A stretch of DNA of 17,492 bases from Flavobacteriaceae bacterium (GTDB lineage: Bacteria; Bacteroidota; Bacteroidia; Flavobacteriales; Flavobacteriaceae): positions 1 through 17,492 of the forward strand of contig JAGKWW010000063.1 of NCBI GenBank assembly GCA_021151665.1, read 5' to 3'. The notes beneath the pieces are model-generated. The model was not told the DNA's origin. It saw only the letters and a program-made list of their open reading frames with translations, and ran no database searches. The position numbers and the translations under genes are program-made. Of this stretch, positions 1 to 7,578 are shown one piece after another. Each line of letters begins with the position of its first letter. Positions within the stretch are counted from its first letter, which is position 1.

Positions 1-58
1 TTATTATATTTACATCCACGTTCTTACCCACCTACTAACAACTATAATTTTACTGTTT

Positions 59-256
59 ATGACCAGACCCATGTTTAGTCATACAAAAAAAGTACTGGAA
101 AATGTAAGTTTTGATCCTAAGCTTTTTTGTAAAGAACTGGAAAAGGCAATTAAGATTTTACTGCCTTATGAGATTGAACAGCTGATAGACTGGCTCCAGC
201 TATATACCACCGGGAAGCCTGAACTACAAGCATGTCTTACTAATTTCGAAAATTGA
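59..256 (+). CDS. Small conserved hypothetical protein (65 aa)
   Basis: Predicted soluble, mostly helical protein of 65 residues with no signal peptide, membrane segment or metal motif. The core has a charged helix (KELEKAIKILLPYEIEQLIDW) and ends with a KPELQACL segment. I have the impression of similar short proteins in other flavobacteria, but I cannot name a function. The start is uncertain: the ATG at 71 (MFSHTKK...) would give a 61-aa protein and may be the true one, since the four extra N-terminal residues look non-conserved in character. The gene stands alone, converges on oxyR and ends just before a clear intrinsic terminator, which supports it being a real transcription unit. No good promoter is visible in the 58 bases upstream. 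Confidence 0.6.
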   Translation: MTRPMFSHTKKVLENVSFDPKLFCKELEKAIKILLPYEIEQLIDWLQLYTTGKPELQACLTNFEN

Positions 257-263
257 TAAATAC

Positions 264-290
264 AAAGGAGCCCGAAAGGCTCCTTTTTTT
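264..290 (+). terminator. Intrinsic terminator between the small ORF and oxyR
   Basis: A 9-bp stem AAAGGAGCC (264-272) pairs with GGCTCCTTT (278-286) around the loop CGAAA, followed by T residues to 290. It lies 8 nt past the small ORF's stop codon. The T-tract runs into the oxyR stop codon (289-291). Read on the minus strand, the hairpin is followed by TTTGTATTT, so it may also end oxyR transcription. Confidence 0.85.
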
Positions 291-1242
291 ATGCGTATTT
301 CTTTTGCTGCAGCGGGCTCGTGATCTCAACGTTGTGGAAGGTTATTGCACCTTTTACCACGCCGGCAATAGTACTGCGAAGCGCTTCGATGATATGTACC
401 TTAAGCTCTTTTTTAGAATAGATAAGGCTTACCTCCCGTGATGGCCGCGGCTCTTTGAACTGGCGAAGCTTTTCGGCAGATTTCGGCGCCATATCCAGCG
501 TATGGAGGTAAGGCAGCAGCGTCATCCCCAGTCCTTCATCGGCCAGCTTAACCAGCGTTTCAAAACTGCCGCTTTCTATCTGGAAATGCGGATCGTGCCC
601 TATACCTGCCCTGCAAAGGTTTAGGATGTTGTGGCGGAAACAATGCCCATCCGTTAGCAGCAGCATATTGCTCAGGTTGAGCTCGAGGTCTTCCACCTCA
701 AATTCCTTTTTGCGGTAGGCCGGGTTATTTTCGGGCACATAGGCCACAAATGGCTCGTAGTACAATACTACTTCTTTTATAGATTCCTCGTTAAGCGGTG
801 TGGCAGCGATTGCCGCGTCCAGCTGGCCGTTCTTTATCATCCGGATGATCTCTTCGGTAGTGCGTTCTTCGATGATGAGATTCACCTTAGGATATTTATT
901 AATAAAGTTGTTCATGAACATTGGCAGCAGCGTAGGCATAATGGTAGGGATGATACCCACGCGGAATTCTCCGCCTATAAAGCCCTTTTGCTGGTCTACA
1001 ATATCTTTGATGCGGCCTGATTCATTCACGATGTTCTTGGCCTGGCTCACAATCTTTTCGCCCACATCTGTAAGCTGTATCGGTTTTTTGCTCCGGTCGA
1101 ATATCTGGATGTCGAGCTCTTCTTCAAGCTTTTGTATCTGCATACTCAGGGTAGGCTGCGTCACGAAACATTTTTCTGCCGCTACGGTAAAATTCTTGTG
1201 CTCGGCAACGGCTAACACGTAATGTAATTGTGTGATAGTCAT
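289..1242 (-). CDS. oxyR: LysR-family hydrogen peroxide sensor OxyR
   Basis: Transcription factor that senses H2O2 through a reversible disulfide and activates peroxide-defence genes. It has 317 residues, normal for the family. The N-terminal winged helix-turn-helix covers about residues 1-60 (FTVAAEKCFVTQPTLSMQIQ), and the two-lobed sensor domain starts near residue 90. The decisive feature is two cysteines nine residues apart, C201 and C210, in DGHCFRHNILNLC. They match the redox pair C199/C208 of Escherichia coli OxyR in spacing and context (HC...C). A further cysteine, C25, lies in the DNA-binding domain. The gene is divergent from dps, a classic OxyR target. The start at 1242 gives the standard LysR N-terminus (MTITQLHYVLAVAEHKNF). 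Confidence 0.93.
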   Translation of the reverse strand: MTITQLHYVLAVAEHKNFTVAAEKCFVTQPTLSMQIQKLEEELDIQIFDRSKKPIQLTDVGEKIVSQAKNIVNESGRIKDIVDQQKGFIGGEFRVGIIPTIMPTLLPMFMNNFINKYPKVNLIIEERTTEEIIRMIKNGQLDAAIAATPLNEESIKEVVLYYEPFVAYVPENNPAYRKKEFEVEDLELNLSNMLLLTDGHCFRHNILNLCRAGIGHDPHFQIESGSFETLVKLADEGLGMTLLPYLHTLDMAPKSAEKLRQFKEPRPSREVSLIYSKKELKVHIIEALRSTIAGVVKGAITFHNVEITSPLQQKKYA

Positions 1243-1360
1243 AAATAGGGATTTATGATAAAATTATAAAAACTATCGATAATACCTATTATTTTTCTTT
1301 CTAAATTTACTTAAATTTATAGTGTAAAAATCTTACATATTAATTCAATAAATAACACAC
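1243..1360. promoter_or_regulatory. Divergent oxyR-dps control region
   Basis: AT-rich 118-bp spacer between the two start codons. It holds an 8-bp perfect palindrome TATCGATA (1274-1281), closely followed by CCTATT (1285-1290), which is an inverted copy of AATAGG at 1244-1249. These are plausible contacts for a LysR-type dimer pair. I could not fit the four ATAG/CTAT half-sites of the E. coli OxyR consensus at their 11-bp pitch, so an OxyR operator is inferred from context only. AT-rich TAAATTTA words at 1302-1309 and 1312-1319 could belong to the dps promoter, but no full TTTG/TAnnTTTG pair is present. Confidence 0.45.
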
Positions 1361-1864
1361 ATGAAAACAAAAAAAGAAGCTAAGGCTACCAATATCCTTG
1401 GCCTGCCGGTAGAAGAAACGGGCCTTATTGCCGCAGAGCTGAATATCCTTTTGAGCAACTTCCAGGTATATTACCAAAACCTTCGCGGCATTCACTGGAA
1501 CATTCGCGGAAAGCGTTTTTTTGACCTTCACGTAAAGTTTGAAGAGCTGTACAACGATGCCCAGCTTAAGATAGATGCCCTGGCCGAACGCGTGCTCACA
1601 CTGGGCGGAACGCCGCTGCATACCTTTGAAGATTATATGGCCAACAACAGGCTTCAGGTGGGTAAAGACATTTCGAAAGACACGCTGGCGGTTCAGCTTA
1701 TTATTGATTCGCTTACCGACCTGCTGAAGATTGAGCGCGTTATCCTTGAAGAATCGGGCAAGATAAACGACGAGGGGACCAACTCGATGATGAGCGACTT
1801 CATCAAAGAGCAGGAAAAGACCATCTGGATGATGAAAGCCTGGAGCGAGGAGGCGGTAGATTAA
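1361..1864 (+). CDS. dps: Dps-family ferritin-like DNA-protection protein
   Basis: Dodecameric mini-ferritin that oxidises Fe(II) with H2O2 and stores the iron, protecting DNA in the cytoplasm. It has 167 residues, as usual for Dps. The ferroxidase ligands are all visible with the spacing of E. coli Dps: H45 (in IHWNIRG), H57, E61, D72 and E76 (in IDALAERV). Each is offset by 6 from the E. coli residues H51, H63, D67, D78 and E82, with Glu in place of Asp at the third position. The lysine-rich N-terminus (MKTKKEAK) could contact DNA. It is divergent from oxyR and therefore probably peroxide-induced. I see no clear terminator after it before the next promoter. Confidence 0.95.
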   Translation: MKTKKEAKATNILGLPVEETGLIAAELNILLSNFQVYYQNLRGIHWNIRGKRFFDLHVKFEELYNDAQLKIDALAERVLTLGGTPLHTFEDYMANNRLQVGKDISKDTLAVQLIIDSLTDLLKIERVILEESGKINDEGTNSMMSDFIKEQEKTIWMMKAWSEEAVD

Positions 1865-1885
1865 TTGTCGCCCCGCCGAATTTAA

Positions 1886-1915
1886 TTTGCAGGCAAAAAA
1901 AAATTCCTACATTTG
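1886..1915 (+). promoter_or_regulatory. Bacteroidota-type promoter of the 97-aa gene
   Basis: TTTG at 1886-1889 and TACATTTG at 1908-1915 (exact TAnnTTTG) are separated by 18 nt, matching the -33/-7 signals of the Bacteroidota primary sigma factor. The last G of the -7 box is only 5 nt from the ATG at 1921, so transcription should start at or within a few bases of the start codon. Confidence 0.75.
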
Positions 1916-1920
1916 GGCTG

Positions 1921-2214
1921 ATGAAAATTTTAGTAAACATAGTACTTTTCCTGTTCCTCAGCTTTATTGCCACCCCAACGTTGGTAAGCCTGCTTGAGGA
2001 TCACGATGCCGATGTGTCTATGTTTTACAGCCTTAATGAGGAGGAAGTCCAAAAGACGATCCAGGAAATTAAGGCCACACAGGGGTTCGAATTCCACTTT
2101 GGGCATCCCTGCCTTCCTGAGCCAAAACGATCTACATTAATACTTTCAGAGAATCTTCAAAGGCACGACAGTGCCTTTGAAGATATTTTTTCCCCTCCGC
2201 CGGAACAGGTGTAA
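1921..2214 (+). CDS. Hypothetical membrane-anchored or secreted protein (97 aa)
   Basis: The product begins with one hydrophobic stretch (residues 3-24, ILVNIVLFLFLSFIATP) after a single lysine. This could be a signal peptide or an N-terminal anchor; no lipobox cysteine is present. The remaining 70 residues are polar and probably extracytoplasmic, with an acidic helix (NEEEVQKTIQEIKA) and a proline-rich end (FSPPPEQV). I do not recognise a domain. A perfect-match promoter sits immediately upstream, and a strong terminator-like hairpin lies inside the last 21 codons. The SulP gene follows after 79 nt, but the hairpin and a possible separate promoter argue that the two are not simply co-transcribed. 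Confidence 0.7.
   Translation: MKILVNIVLFLFLSFIATPTLVSLLEDHDADVSMFYSLNEEEVQKTIQEIKATQGFEFHFGHPCLPEPKRSTLILSENLQRHDSAFEDIFSPPPEQV
2153..2191 (+). terminator. Terminator-like hairpin inside the 3' end of the 97-aa gene
   Basis: A perfect 14-bp inverted repeat has arms at 2153-2166 (ATCTTCAAAGGCAC) and 2171-2184 around the loop GACA. A 2185 A and six Ts (2186-2191) follow. This is textbook intrinsic-terminator geometry, yet it lies 23 nt before the stop codon of an open frame. It could end the upstream message or attenuate read-through into SulP. Confidence 0.7.
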
Positions 2215-2264
2215 TAAAGTGCGGGCCCTGACAATGGCCCTCTAATGGCGCGCCCTTATGCGCC

Positions 2265-2272
2265 AAAATTTG
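2265..2272 (+). promoter_or_regulatory. Possible -7 element for the SulP gene
   Basis: AAAATTTG differs from TAnnTTTG at one position and lies 21 nt before the ATG at 2294. No TTTG is seen at the expected -33 distance. It is a weak call, but it fits the need for a separate SulP promoter downstream of the hairpin at 2153-2191. Confidence 0.3.
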
Positions 2273-2293
2273 TATTATATCTTATTCCGGTTT

Positions 2294-3880
2294 ATGACAA
2301 AAAAGACAAATCTTTTTGCAAACCTAAAGTCCGATTTTCCGTCGGGGCTAGTGGTTTTTCTTGTGGCACTTCCGCTATGCCTTGGTATTGCGCTGGCATC
2401 TGGTGCGCCACCGCTTTCGGGCATTATTGCAGGTATCATCGGGGGGCTCGTTGTGGGCAGCCTCAGCCGTTCGCATATCAGCGTATCGGGCCCGGCAGCG
2501 GGCCTTACGGCAATTGTACTCACAGCAATCACTACACTCGGATCCTTTGAAGCATTCCTGCTCTCCGTAGTTTTGGCAGGGGCCATGCAGTTGATTCTCG
2601 GCTTTATAAAGGCAGGAAGCATATCCAACTATTTTCCGTCGAATGTAATAGAAGGAATGCTGGCGGGTATCGGTGTAATCATCATACTGAAGCAGCTTCC
2701 GCACGCAGTAGGCTATGACCGCGACTTTGAGGGCGACGAGGCTTTTGTGGAGGAAACGGGCAGCAACACCATTTCTACACTGCTTGGCGCGCTCGATTAT
2801 GTTCAGCTTGGCGCAATACTTATCACGGGAATCTCTATCATTATCCTGCTGATGTGGGACCGCATCCCGGCGCTGAAAAACCTTCGCCTGGTACCGGGCG
2901 CACTGGTCGCCGTGCTTATTGGCGTTGCGCTGAATGAGTTTTTCATAGCCTCAGGCAGCAGCCTTGCCATTGCAGAAACCCACCTGGTAAAGCTGCCCGT
3001 GCCGCAAAGCTTTGCCGAGCTGAAAGGCATCTTGTTACTGCCCGATTTTAACGCAATCGGCAATCCGAAGGTCTGGATTACGGCGGGCACAATTACCATC
3101 GTGGCCTCTATAGAAACATTGCTTTGCATAGAGGCATCAGACCGTATGGATGTGCAGCGCAGGTATACCGATACCAATGCCGAACTCAGGGCGCAGGGCA
3201 TTGGTAACATATTAAGCGGGCTCATAGGCGGGCTCCCCATGACATCGGTTGTGGTACGCTCTTCGGCGAATGCCAATGCCGGCGCACGCTCTAAAATGTC
3301 CACCATTATACACGGGGCTTTGCTTTTGCTGTGCGTTCTTTCTATTCCGATGCTGCTCAACCGCATTCCCCTTGCCACGCTGGCCGCCATACTCCTGATG
3401 GTAGGCTACAAGCTGGCAAAACCGGCAACGCTGATGCACTTCTGGCATAAAGGCAAATACCAGTTTATCCCGTTTGTGGCCACGCTGGCGGCGGTAGTGT
3501 TCACCGACCTTTTGAAAGGTGTGGCGCTCGGTATGGCCATAAGCATTATATTTGTGCTAAGGGGCAATCTGAAAAGGGCGTACCGGTTTAACAAGGAAGA
3601 ATACTGCGAAGGCGATATCATACATATTCAGCTGGCGCAGGAAGTTTCGTTTCTAAACAAAGCTGCCATAAAAACAACGCTGGCCGATATTCCGGAAGAG
3701 TCAAATGTGGTGATCGATGCATCGGATACAGTATACATTGCCCACGATGTGCTCGACCTCATCCGTGAGTTTCGCGATGTACGGGCAAAGGAGGCTGGTA
3801 TTGATGTATCTCTGACCGGATTTAAAGAAGCTTATGAACTCGACAATACAGGCGAGGGGGTATATATAGAACACAAATAG
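2294..3880 (+). CDS. SulP-family anion transporter, probable bicarbonate importer
   Basis: Inner-membrane transporter of the SulP/SLC26 family, 528 residues. The N-terminal helices carry the family signature (GLVVFLVALPLCLGIALASG, then SVSGPAAGL at residues 63-71). About 10-12 further hydrophobic segments run to roughly residue 420, and a cytoplasmic STAS domain fills residues 440-528 (VVIDASDTVYIAHDVLDLI). Substrate cannot be read from sequence: relatives move sulfate, bicarbonate or dicarboxylates. The beta-carbonic anhydrase gene 38 nt downstream favours bicarbonate (BicA-like), an inference from context. I chose the ATG at 2294 (MTKKTNLFANLKSDFPSG). An in-frame ATG at 2258 would add 12 atypical residues and would lie upstream of the possible -7 element. 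Confidence 0.9.
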   Translation: MTKKTNLFANLKSDFPSGLVVFLVALPLCLGIALASGAPPLSGIIAGIIGGLVVGSLSRSHISVSGPAAGLTAIVLTAITTLGSFEAFLLSVVLAGAMQLILGFIKAGSISNYFPSNVIEGMLAGIGVIIILKQLPHAVGYDRDFEGDEAFVEETGSNTISTLLGALDYVQLGAILITGISIIILLMWDRIPALKNLRLVPGALVAVLIGVALNEFFIASGSSLAIAETHLVKLPVPQSFAELKGILLLPDFNAIGNPKVWITAGTITIVASIETLLCIEASDRMDVQRRYTDTNAELRAQGIGNILSGLIGGLPMTSVVVRSSANANAGARSKMSTIIHGALLLLCVLSIPMLLNRIPLATLAAILLMVGYKLAKPATLMHFWHKGKYQFIPFVATLAAVVFTDLLKGVALGMAISIIFVLRGNLKRAYRFNKEEYCEGDIIHIQLAQEVSFLNKAAIKTTLADIPEESNVVIDASDTVYIAHDVLDLIREFRDVRAKEAGIDVSLTGFKEAYELDNTGEGVYIEHK

Positions 3881-3918
3881 ATAATTATAAACAGGCCGCA
3901 AGGCGCAAACGACTAAGG

Positions 3919-4557
3919 ATGGATTCAGAATTTTATAAAAAGATATTAGAGAATAACAAAATATGGAGCGAAACCAAGCTGGCCGACGACCCGGAGTATT
4001 TCGAAAAGCTGTCTAAAGGGCAGTCGCCTCCGCTTTTATGGATTGGATGTTCCGACAGCCGCGTACCCGCAAATGAAGTGATAGGCGCGCAGCCGGGTGA
4101 GGTATTTGTGCACCGCAACATTGCCAATATGGTAGTGCACAGCGATATGAATATGCTTAGCGTGCTGGATTATGCCGTGAACGTACTCAAGGTAAAGCAC
4201 GTGATTGTATGTGGGCATTACGGCTGTGGTGGGGTGAAGGCCGCTATGGGCCATCAATCGATCGGCATCATTGATAACTGGATTCGCCATATCAAAGATG
4301 TGTACAGGCACCACCGCACGTACCTGGATTCTATTGTAAACGAAAACGACCGCTTTAATGCGTTTGTAGAGATCAACGTAAAGGAGCAGGTATTAGACCT
4401 TGCCAAGACATCCATCGTTCAGGCCGCCTGGAAGAACGGGCAGGAACTGTGCCTGCATGGCTGGGTGTATGGCCTTGATACAGGTATTGTAAAAGACCTT
4501 CAGGTAAACCTGTGCGATAATAACGATATGGACAGGGTAGACCGCCTGGAATTCTAA
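3919..4557 (+). CDS. can: Beta-class carbonic anhydrase
   Basis: Zinc enzyme interconverting CO2 and bicarbonate in the cytoplasm, 212 residues. The zinc ligands are C44, H100 and C103 (GCSDSR and CGHYGCGG), and the D46/R48 dyad typical of active beta enzymes is intact. The sequence from LLWIGCSDSRVPANEV to FVHRNIANMV closely follows the E. coli Can type. No signal peptide is present. It lies 38 nt after the SulP gene with no terminator between, so the two are probably co-transcribed. Together they would import bicarbonate and balance it against CO2 for carboxylating enzymes. A strong terminator follows. Confidence 0.95.
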   Translation: MDSEFYKKILENNKIWSETKLADDPEYFEKLSKGQSPPLLWIGCSDSRVPANEVIGAQPGEVFVHRNIANMVVHSDMNMLSVLDYAVNVLKVKHVIVCGHYGCGGVKAAMGHQSIGIIDNWIRHIKDVYRHHRTYLDSIVNENDRFNAFVEINVKEQVLDLAKTSIVQAAWKNGQELCLHGWVYGLDTGIVKDLQVNLCDNNDMDRVDRLEF

Positions 4558-4581
4558 GATTTTATTGTTGGTATTTTTTTG

Positions 4582-4612
4582 CCCCCGCTCCGCACATCGG
4601 ACGGGGGTTTTT
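4582..4612 (+). terminator. Terminator of the SulP-carbonic anhydrase unit
   Basis: CCCCCG (4582-4587) pairs with CGGGGG (4602-4607), and TCCG (4589-4592) with CGGA (4598-4601). There is one bulged C at 4588 and the loop is CACAT. T5 follows at 4608-4612. The minus strand has A, not T, after the stem, so it works for the plus strand only. Confidence 0.9.
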
Positions 4613-4615
4613 GCT

Positions 4616-5926
4616 TTACTGCTTTTGGTAAAGCTGCACATTCTTTACGGCAAGCCGCTGCGTGAGCCAGGCCGTAAGTTTAGCCTTATCACTGCGCGAC
4701 AGGTTATCCGTGGCATCAATGATGACGGCGGTTGTGGTAAACGTACTGTCTTTGATAGTGGCAAATGAGCTGTTGGATACCGACATGGCCGTAACGCCGG
4801 GAAACAATGCCCTCGTCTCTTTCAGCAGCTTTTGGTTGTCGAAGGTATTTTCAGTAAGCTTTTTTTCGAGCTGCACGATTTTGGCATCCTTCAGGTTTAC
4901 TTCATTTTCGCTGCTGCGTATTTCGTTTAGTATGTCGCCTTTTAGCGCAGTAAAGCGGTCGGTGGTATCCTGCCGTATTACCAGCGCCGTTCCGGCCATA
5001 TAGTTGTATCCATTCAGTTTCGTCCGCAACGTGTCGAGCTCTTTTGCATTGAATCGTTTTTGCAGGAAAGCCAACTCAAGCTTTTTCTTTTTAGGGCTAA
5101 AATCCGACTTTTTATACACAACAGTATAGCCTTTAGTGGTAAACTCGTTTTCGATAAAAAGGTCGGCGCTTTTCTTAAACTGCTGTTCCCTGTAAAGCGA
5201 CCAGGCAAGATAGGCGCTTGGCACCAGCATCACAGTAATAAGTAGTGTGATTATTATTTTTACCTGCTTTTGCTGTGTTTCATTCACCTGCTTTTTGGGT
5301 GGGTATTTAAGGTATTTTATTATAATGAATGTGGCGATGCCAATAAATACACAGTTGATGCAATACAGGTAAAAAGCTCCCAGGAAGTAAGTCCACTGCC
5401 CGGTCGCAATACCGTAACCCGCTGTGCAAAGGGGGGGCATCAGGGCAGTAGCAATCGCCACGCCGGGTACAGGGTTGCCTTTCTCTATACGCGTAACGGC
5501 AATAGCGCCCACAATGCCGCCAAAGAATGCGATAAGGATGTCGTATATATTTGGTGCGGTACGGGCGAGGAGTTCGCTTTGCACATCTTTAAACGGGCTT
5601 ATCAAAAAATAAAGTGTCGATACGCTTAGGCTAACCGCCGTGGCAATAAAAAGGTTTAGCAGCGATTTTTTCAGTAGCGTAAAATCATATATGCCAAGTG
5701 CAAAGCCGGCGCCCACTATTGGCCCCATTAAGGGAGAGATGAGCATCGCGCCAATGATTACTGCAGTAGAGTTTACATTAAGCCCCACTGATGCTACCAG
5801 TATCGCACAGGCCAGGATCCAGAGATTGGCCCCGCGGAACGTGATGCTCTTGCGTACGCTTTCCAGTGTTTTTTGCCTGTCGTCTTCGCCCTCGCTGAGG
5901 TTTAATATGGTAGTGAATTTTGGCAT
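4616..5926 (-). CDS. DUF389-domain multi-pass membrane protein
   Basis: Membrane protein of 436 residues with a DUF389 core. Hydrophobic segments sit at about 33-50, 54-79, 88-110, 126-147, 154-174, 178-204 and 222-244, including the conserved stretches AVIIGAMLISPLMGPIVGAG and PVPGVAIATALMPPLCTAGYG. The C-terminal ~190 residues are soluble, with a short coiled-coil-like part (LKDAKIVQLEKKLTEN), and probably face the periplasm or cytoplasm. The family has no firmly established function. The start at 5926 (MPKFTTILNLSEGEDD) is preferred over an in-frame ATG at 5974, because the latter lies upstream of the -7 promoter element at 5946-5952. It converges with the carbonic anhydrase gene. Confidence 0.88.
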   Translation of the reverse strand: MPKFTTILNLSEGEDDRQKTLESVRKSITFRGANLWILACAILVASVGLNVNSTAVIIGAMLISPLMGPIVGAGFALGIYDFTLLKKSLLNLFIATAVSLSVSTLYFLISPFKDVQSELLARTAPNIYDILIAFFGGIVGAIAVTRIEKGNPVPGVAIATALMPPLCTAGYGIATGQWTYFLGAFYLYCINCVFIGIATFIIIKYLKYPPKKQVNETQQKQVKIIITLLITVMLVPSAYLAWSLYREQQFKKSADLFIENEFTTKGYTVVYKKSDFSPKKKKLELAFLQKRFNAKELDTLRTKLNGYNYMAGTALVIRQDTTDRFTALKGDILNEIRSSENEVNLKDAKIVQLEKKLTENTFDNQKLLKETRALFPGVTAMSVSNSSFATIKDSTFTTTAVIIDATDNLSRSDKAKLTAWLTQRLAVKNVQLYQKQ

Positions 5927-5945
5927 CGCTATACGTTTTATACTA

Positions 5946-5975
5946 CAAAGTAGCAAAACGCAGGTGTTGGGCAAA
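5946..5975 (-). promoter_or_regulatory. Promoter of the DUF389 gene
   Basis: On the minus strand TTTG (5975-5972), a 19-nt spacer and TACTTTG (5952-5946) resemble the Bacteroidota promoter, with one spacer base fewer inside the -7 box than TAnnTTTG. The predicted leader to the ATG at 5926 is roughly 15 nt. This position decides the start codon of the gene. Confidence 0.5.
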
Positions 5976-6062
5976 GGCTGTAAAGATTAAATTAAGATTT
6001 GTTCTCGTATTTATGGGTTACGCAATTCAAAATTCCGAATTCAAAACTTAATATAAGTTGGA

Positions 6063-7259
6063 CTATTCGTTTTCCTCAAGGTTCTCATTAAAAACCGAAG
6101 GCAGCAATTGCGGAATGAATTTAATGAGCAACGGCAGCAGCAGGCTCCCGCCGGGCAAGAGGAAAATAGTAAGCGATGGAATCGTTTTGCAGATTTCCAA
6201 AAGCTGCTTCCTTATCTTCTTCTTTTCCGATACATCCAGGGTGCGGTGTGTAGAGTGGGTGAGAAGCAGCATCAGTTCGCCATTGTTGCCCAGTTCTTTT
6301 ATCAGCCTGTTCTTATTGCGGTTAATAAGTAGCATTACGGTTTGTGCGGCGTGGTCGTAAAAATGCTTTACCGGGTTGGAATATTTAAAATACGGAATGT
6401 CCTTTTTGTTCAGCTTAATAAACACGTCGAAGGTGGCAATGCTTTCGGCGGCAGCCTCATCATCGATATGCAGTTGGTGGGCCAGGCGGTACAGGAAGTC
6501 TAGTTCTGCATTGTCGGCGGCGCCATCGCTCCATATCGCCATCCCCGCCATATCGAGCAGGTAGCTTCGTTCGGCCACCGAGCCAAAATAGGAAAGCTCG
6601 AGCTTGTCCAGGTCGCCTTCCTTCATTTCGCTGAATTTGGTATACCGCACCGATGATTCAAAAAGCTTTATCAAAAGGTTGTCATACTCGGTTTTCTTTG
6701 ATTTAGACTGCAACGCCAGCGCGATGATGCTTACTACAGTTTCCTCCAGCTTTTTCAGGTATTTGGCCGGTAGCTCCTCATGGTGAAGGAACTGCATAAA
6801 TGCCAGCACATCCATAAAAAGGAGCGCATTGGTAAGTATGTGCGAGAAGTTGCGCGAAATGATGTTATCATTGGTCTGTACACGCTCGTCGAGTATGTCT
6901 TCCAGTTCATGTGCCGCAGGAGATGCAGGCAGTACTTTCTTAAGTATGCTGAAACCTTCGGGCGCCATCTGGTGGTAAAAATCGAGGGCCTTTTGTACGA
7001 ATTCGGTGGGATCTTCAGTATCGGTCTGCAGCCGGAATGCCTCATAAAGGGCATCGAGCAGCGCTGTTTTGGTTATTTCCTCGGCCGTCCAGCCCTTTGA
7101 TAATCCCGCATCCACACCGCCCGGGCGAAGCACATGCCCATATACAAATCCCTTTTCGCGCAGGGCTTTGTAAAATTCGTCTTCAGATGCGTTTAGCGGC
7201 AGCTTATGCTTAAGCCGTGAGAAATACTTGTCTATCCAGCCGCTGGCCGAAGGGTTCAT
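6063..7259 (-). CDS. LETM1-related biofilm-associated protein (putative)
   Basis: Protein of 398 residues, largely helical and without a signal peptide. The last ~50 residues (SEKKKIRKQLLEICKTIPSLTIFLLPGG, then LLPLLIKFIPQLLPSVF) resemble the hydrophobic LETM1-like segment found in flavobacterial proteins annotated as LETM1-related. The middle part (about 230-290) contains a small acidic helical stretch (MAIWSDGAADNAELDFLYRLAHQL) reminiscent of TerB-like tellurite-resistance folds. Molecular function is unknown to me. The ATG at 7259 is preferred over the in-frame ATG at 7322, because an exact TAnnTTTG lies between them. It is probably monocistronic; downstream there is only a weak AT-rich hairpin near 6045-6059. 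Confidence 0.78.
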   Translation of the reverse strand: MNPSASGWIDKYFSRLKHKLPLNASEDEFYKALREKGFVYGHVLRPGGVDAGLSKGWTAEEITKTALLDALYEAFRLQTDTEDPTEFVQKALDFYHQMAPEGFSILKKVLPASPAAHELEDILDERVQTNDNIISRNFSHILTNALLFMDVLAFMQFLHHEELPAKYLKKLEETVVSIIALALQSKSKKTEYDNLLIKLFESSVRYTKFSEMKEGDLDKLELSYFGSVAERSYLLDMAGMAIWSDGAADNAELDFLYRLAHQLHIDDEAAAESIATFDVFIKLNKKDIPYFKYSNPVKHFYDHAAQTVMLLINRNKNRLIKELGNNGELMLLLTHSTHRTLDVSEKKKIRKQLLEICKTIPSLTIFLLPGGSLLLPLLIKFIPQLLPSVFNENLEENE

Positions 7260-7282
7260 GGGGATTGGTTGAAGTTTGTATG

Positions 7283-7290
7283 CAAAGCTA
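7283..7290 (-). promoter_or_regulatory. -7 element of the LETM1-related gene
   Basis: The minus strand reads TAGCTTTG, an exact TAnnTTTG, 23 nt upstream of the ATG at 7259. No TTTG is seen at the usual -33 distance, so the promoter may be weak or factor-assisted. Confidence 0.5.
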
Positions 7291-7552
7291 TGTTTTTTTG
7301 TTGAAAGCACGGGATTGACCACGCCTTAAATGATAGCGGTAGATTGGCATTGCGTCTAAGATGTTTTGGTTACACTTAATAGCGTGGTTTCCGGCAGATA
7401 GAACGCGTGCGGTGATATTGGCAGCAATGTTCGCCAGATTTCACAGTCGCAATAATAAGGAATGAATACAGATTGCACTCTTTTTTCACTAAATGGGTAA
7501 TTCATTCTCTTTTAAGGTTTTGCTAACATTTATTGTGATTACACTAACAGCC

Positions 7553-7578
7553 TTGCCTGTTTTTATGTGTTAATTTCG
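7553..7578 (+). promoter_or_regulatory. Candidate promoter of the DUF4142 gene
   Basis: TTG at 7553-7555 and TAATTTCG at 7571-7578 (one mismatch to TAnnTTTG) are 15 nt apart, a little short of the usual spacing. The predicted leader before the ATG at 7621 is about 35-40 nt. Confidence 0.35.

Noticed and set aside
253..441. 62-codon plus-strand frame at the oxyR 3' end
   Set aside because: It begins before the terminator at 264-290 and runs antisense to oxyR.
2223..2264. GC-rich inverted repeats GGGCC/GGCCC and GGCGC/GCGCC upstream of SulP
   Set aside because: 5-bp stems with no following T-tract; not distinguishable from background.
2803..3390. 195-codon open frame antisense to SulP
   Set aside because: Shadow frame opposite a strongly conserved transporter; its composition is that of a complementary strand.
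6034..6047. Short direct repeat AATTCAAAA near 6025-6047
   Set aside because: Two AT-rich copies only, in a spacer; easily due to chance.
6045..6059. AACTTA/TAAGTT hairpin past the LETM1-related gene as a terminator
   Set aside because: Entirely weak AT-rich 6-bp stem with a 3-nt loop and a poor T-tract; not convincing.
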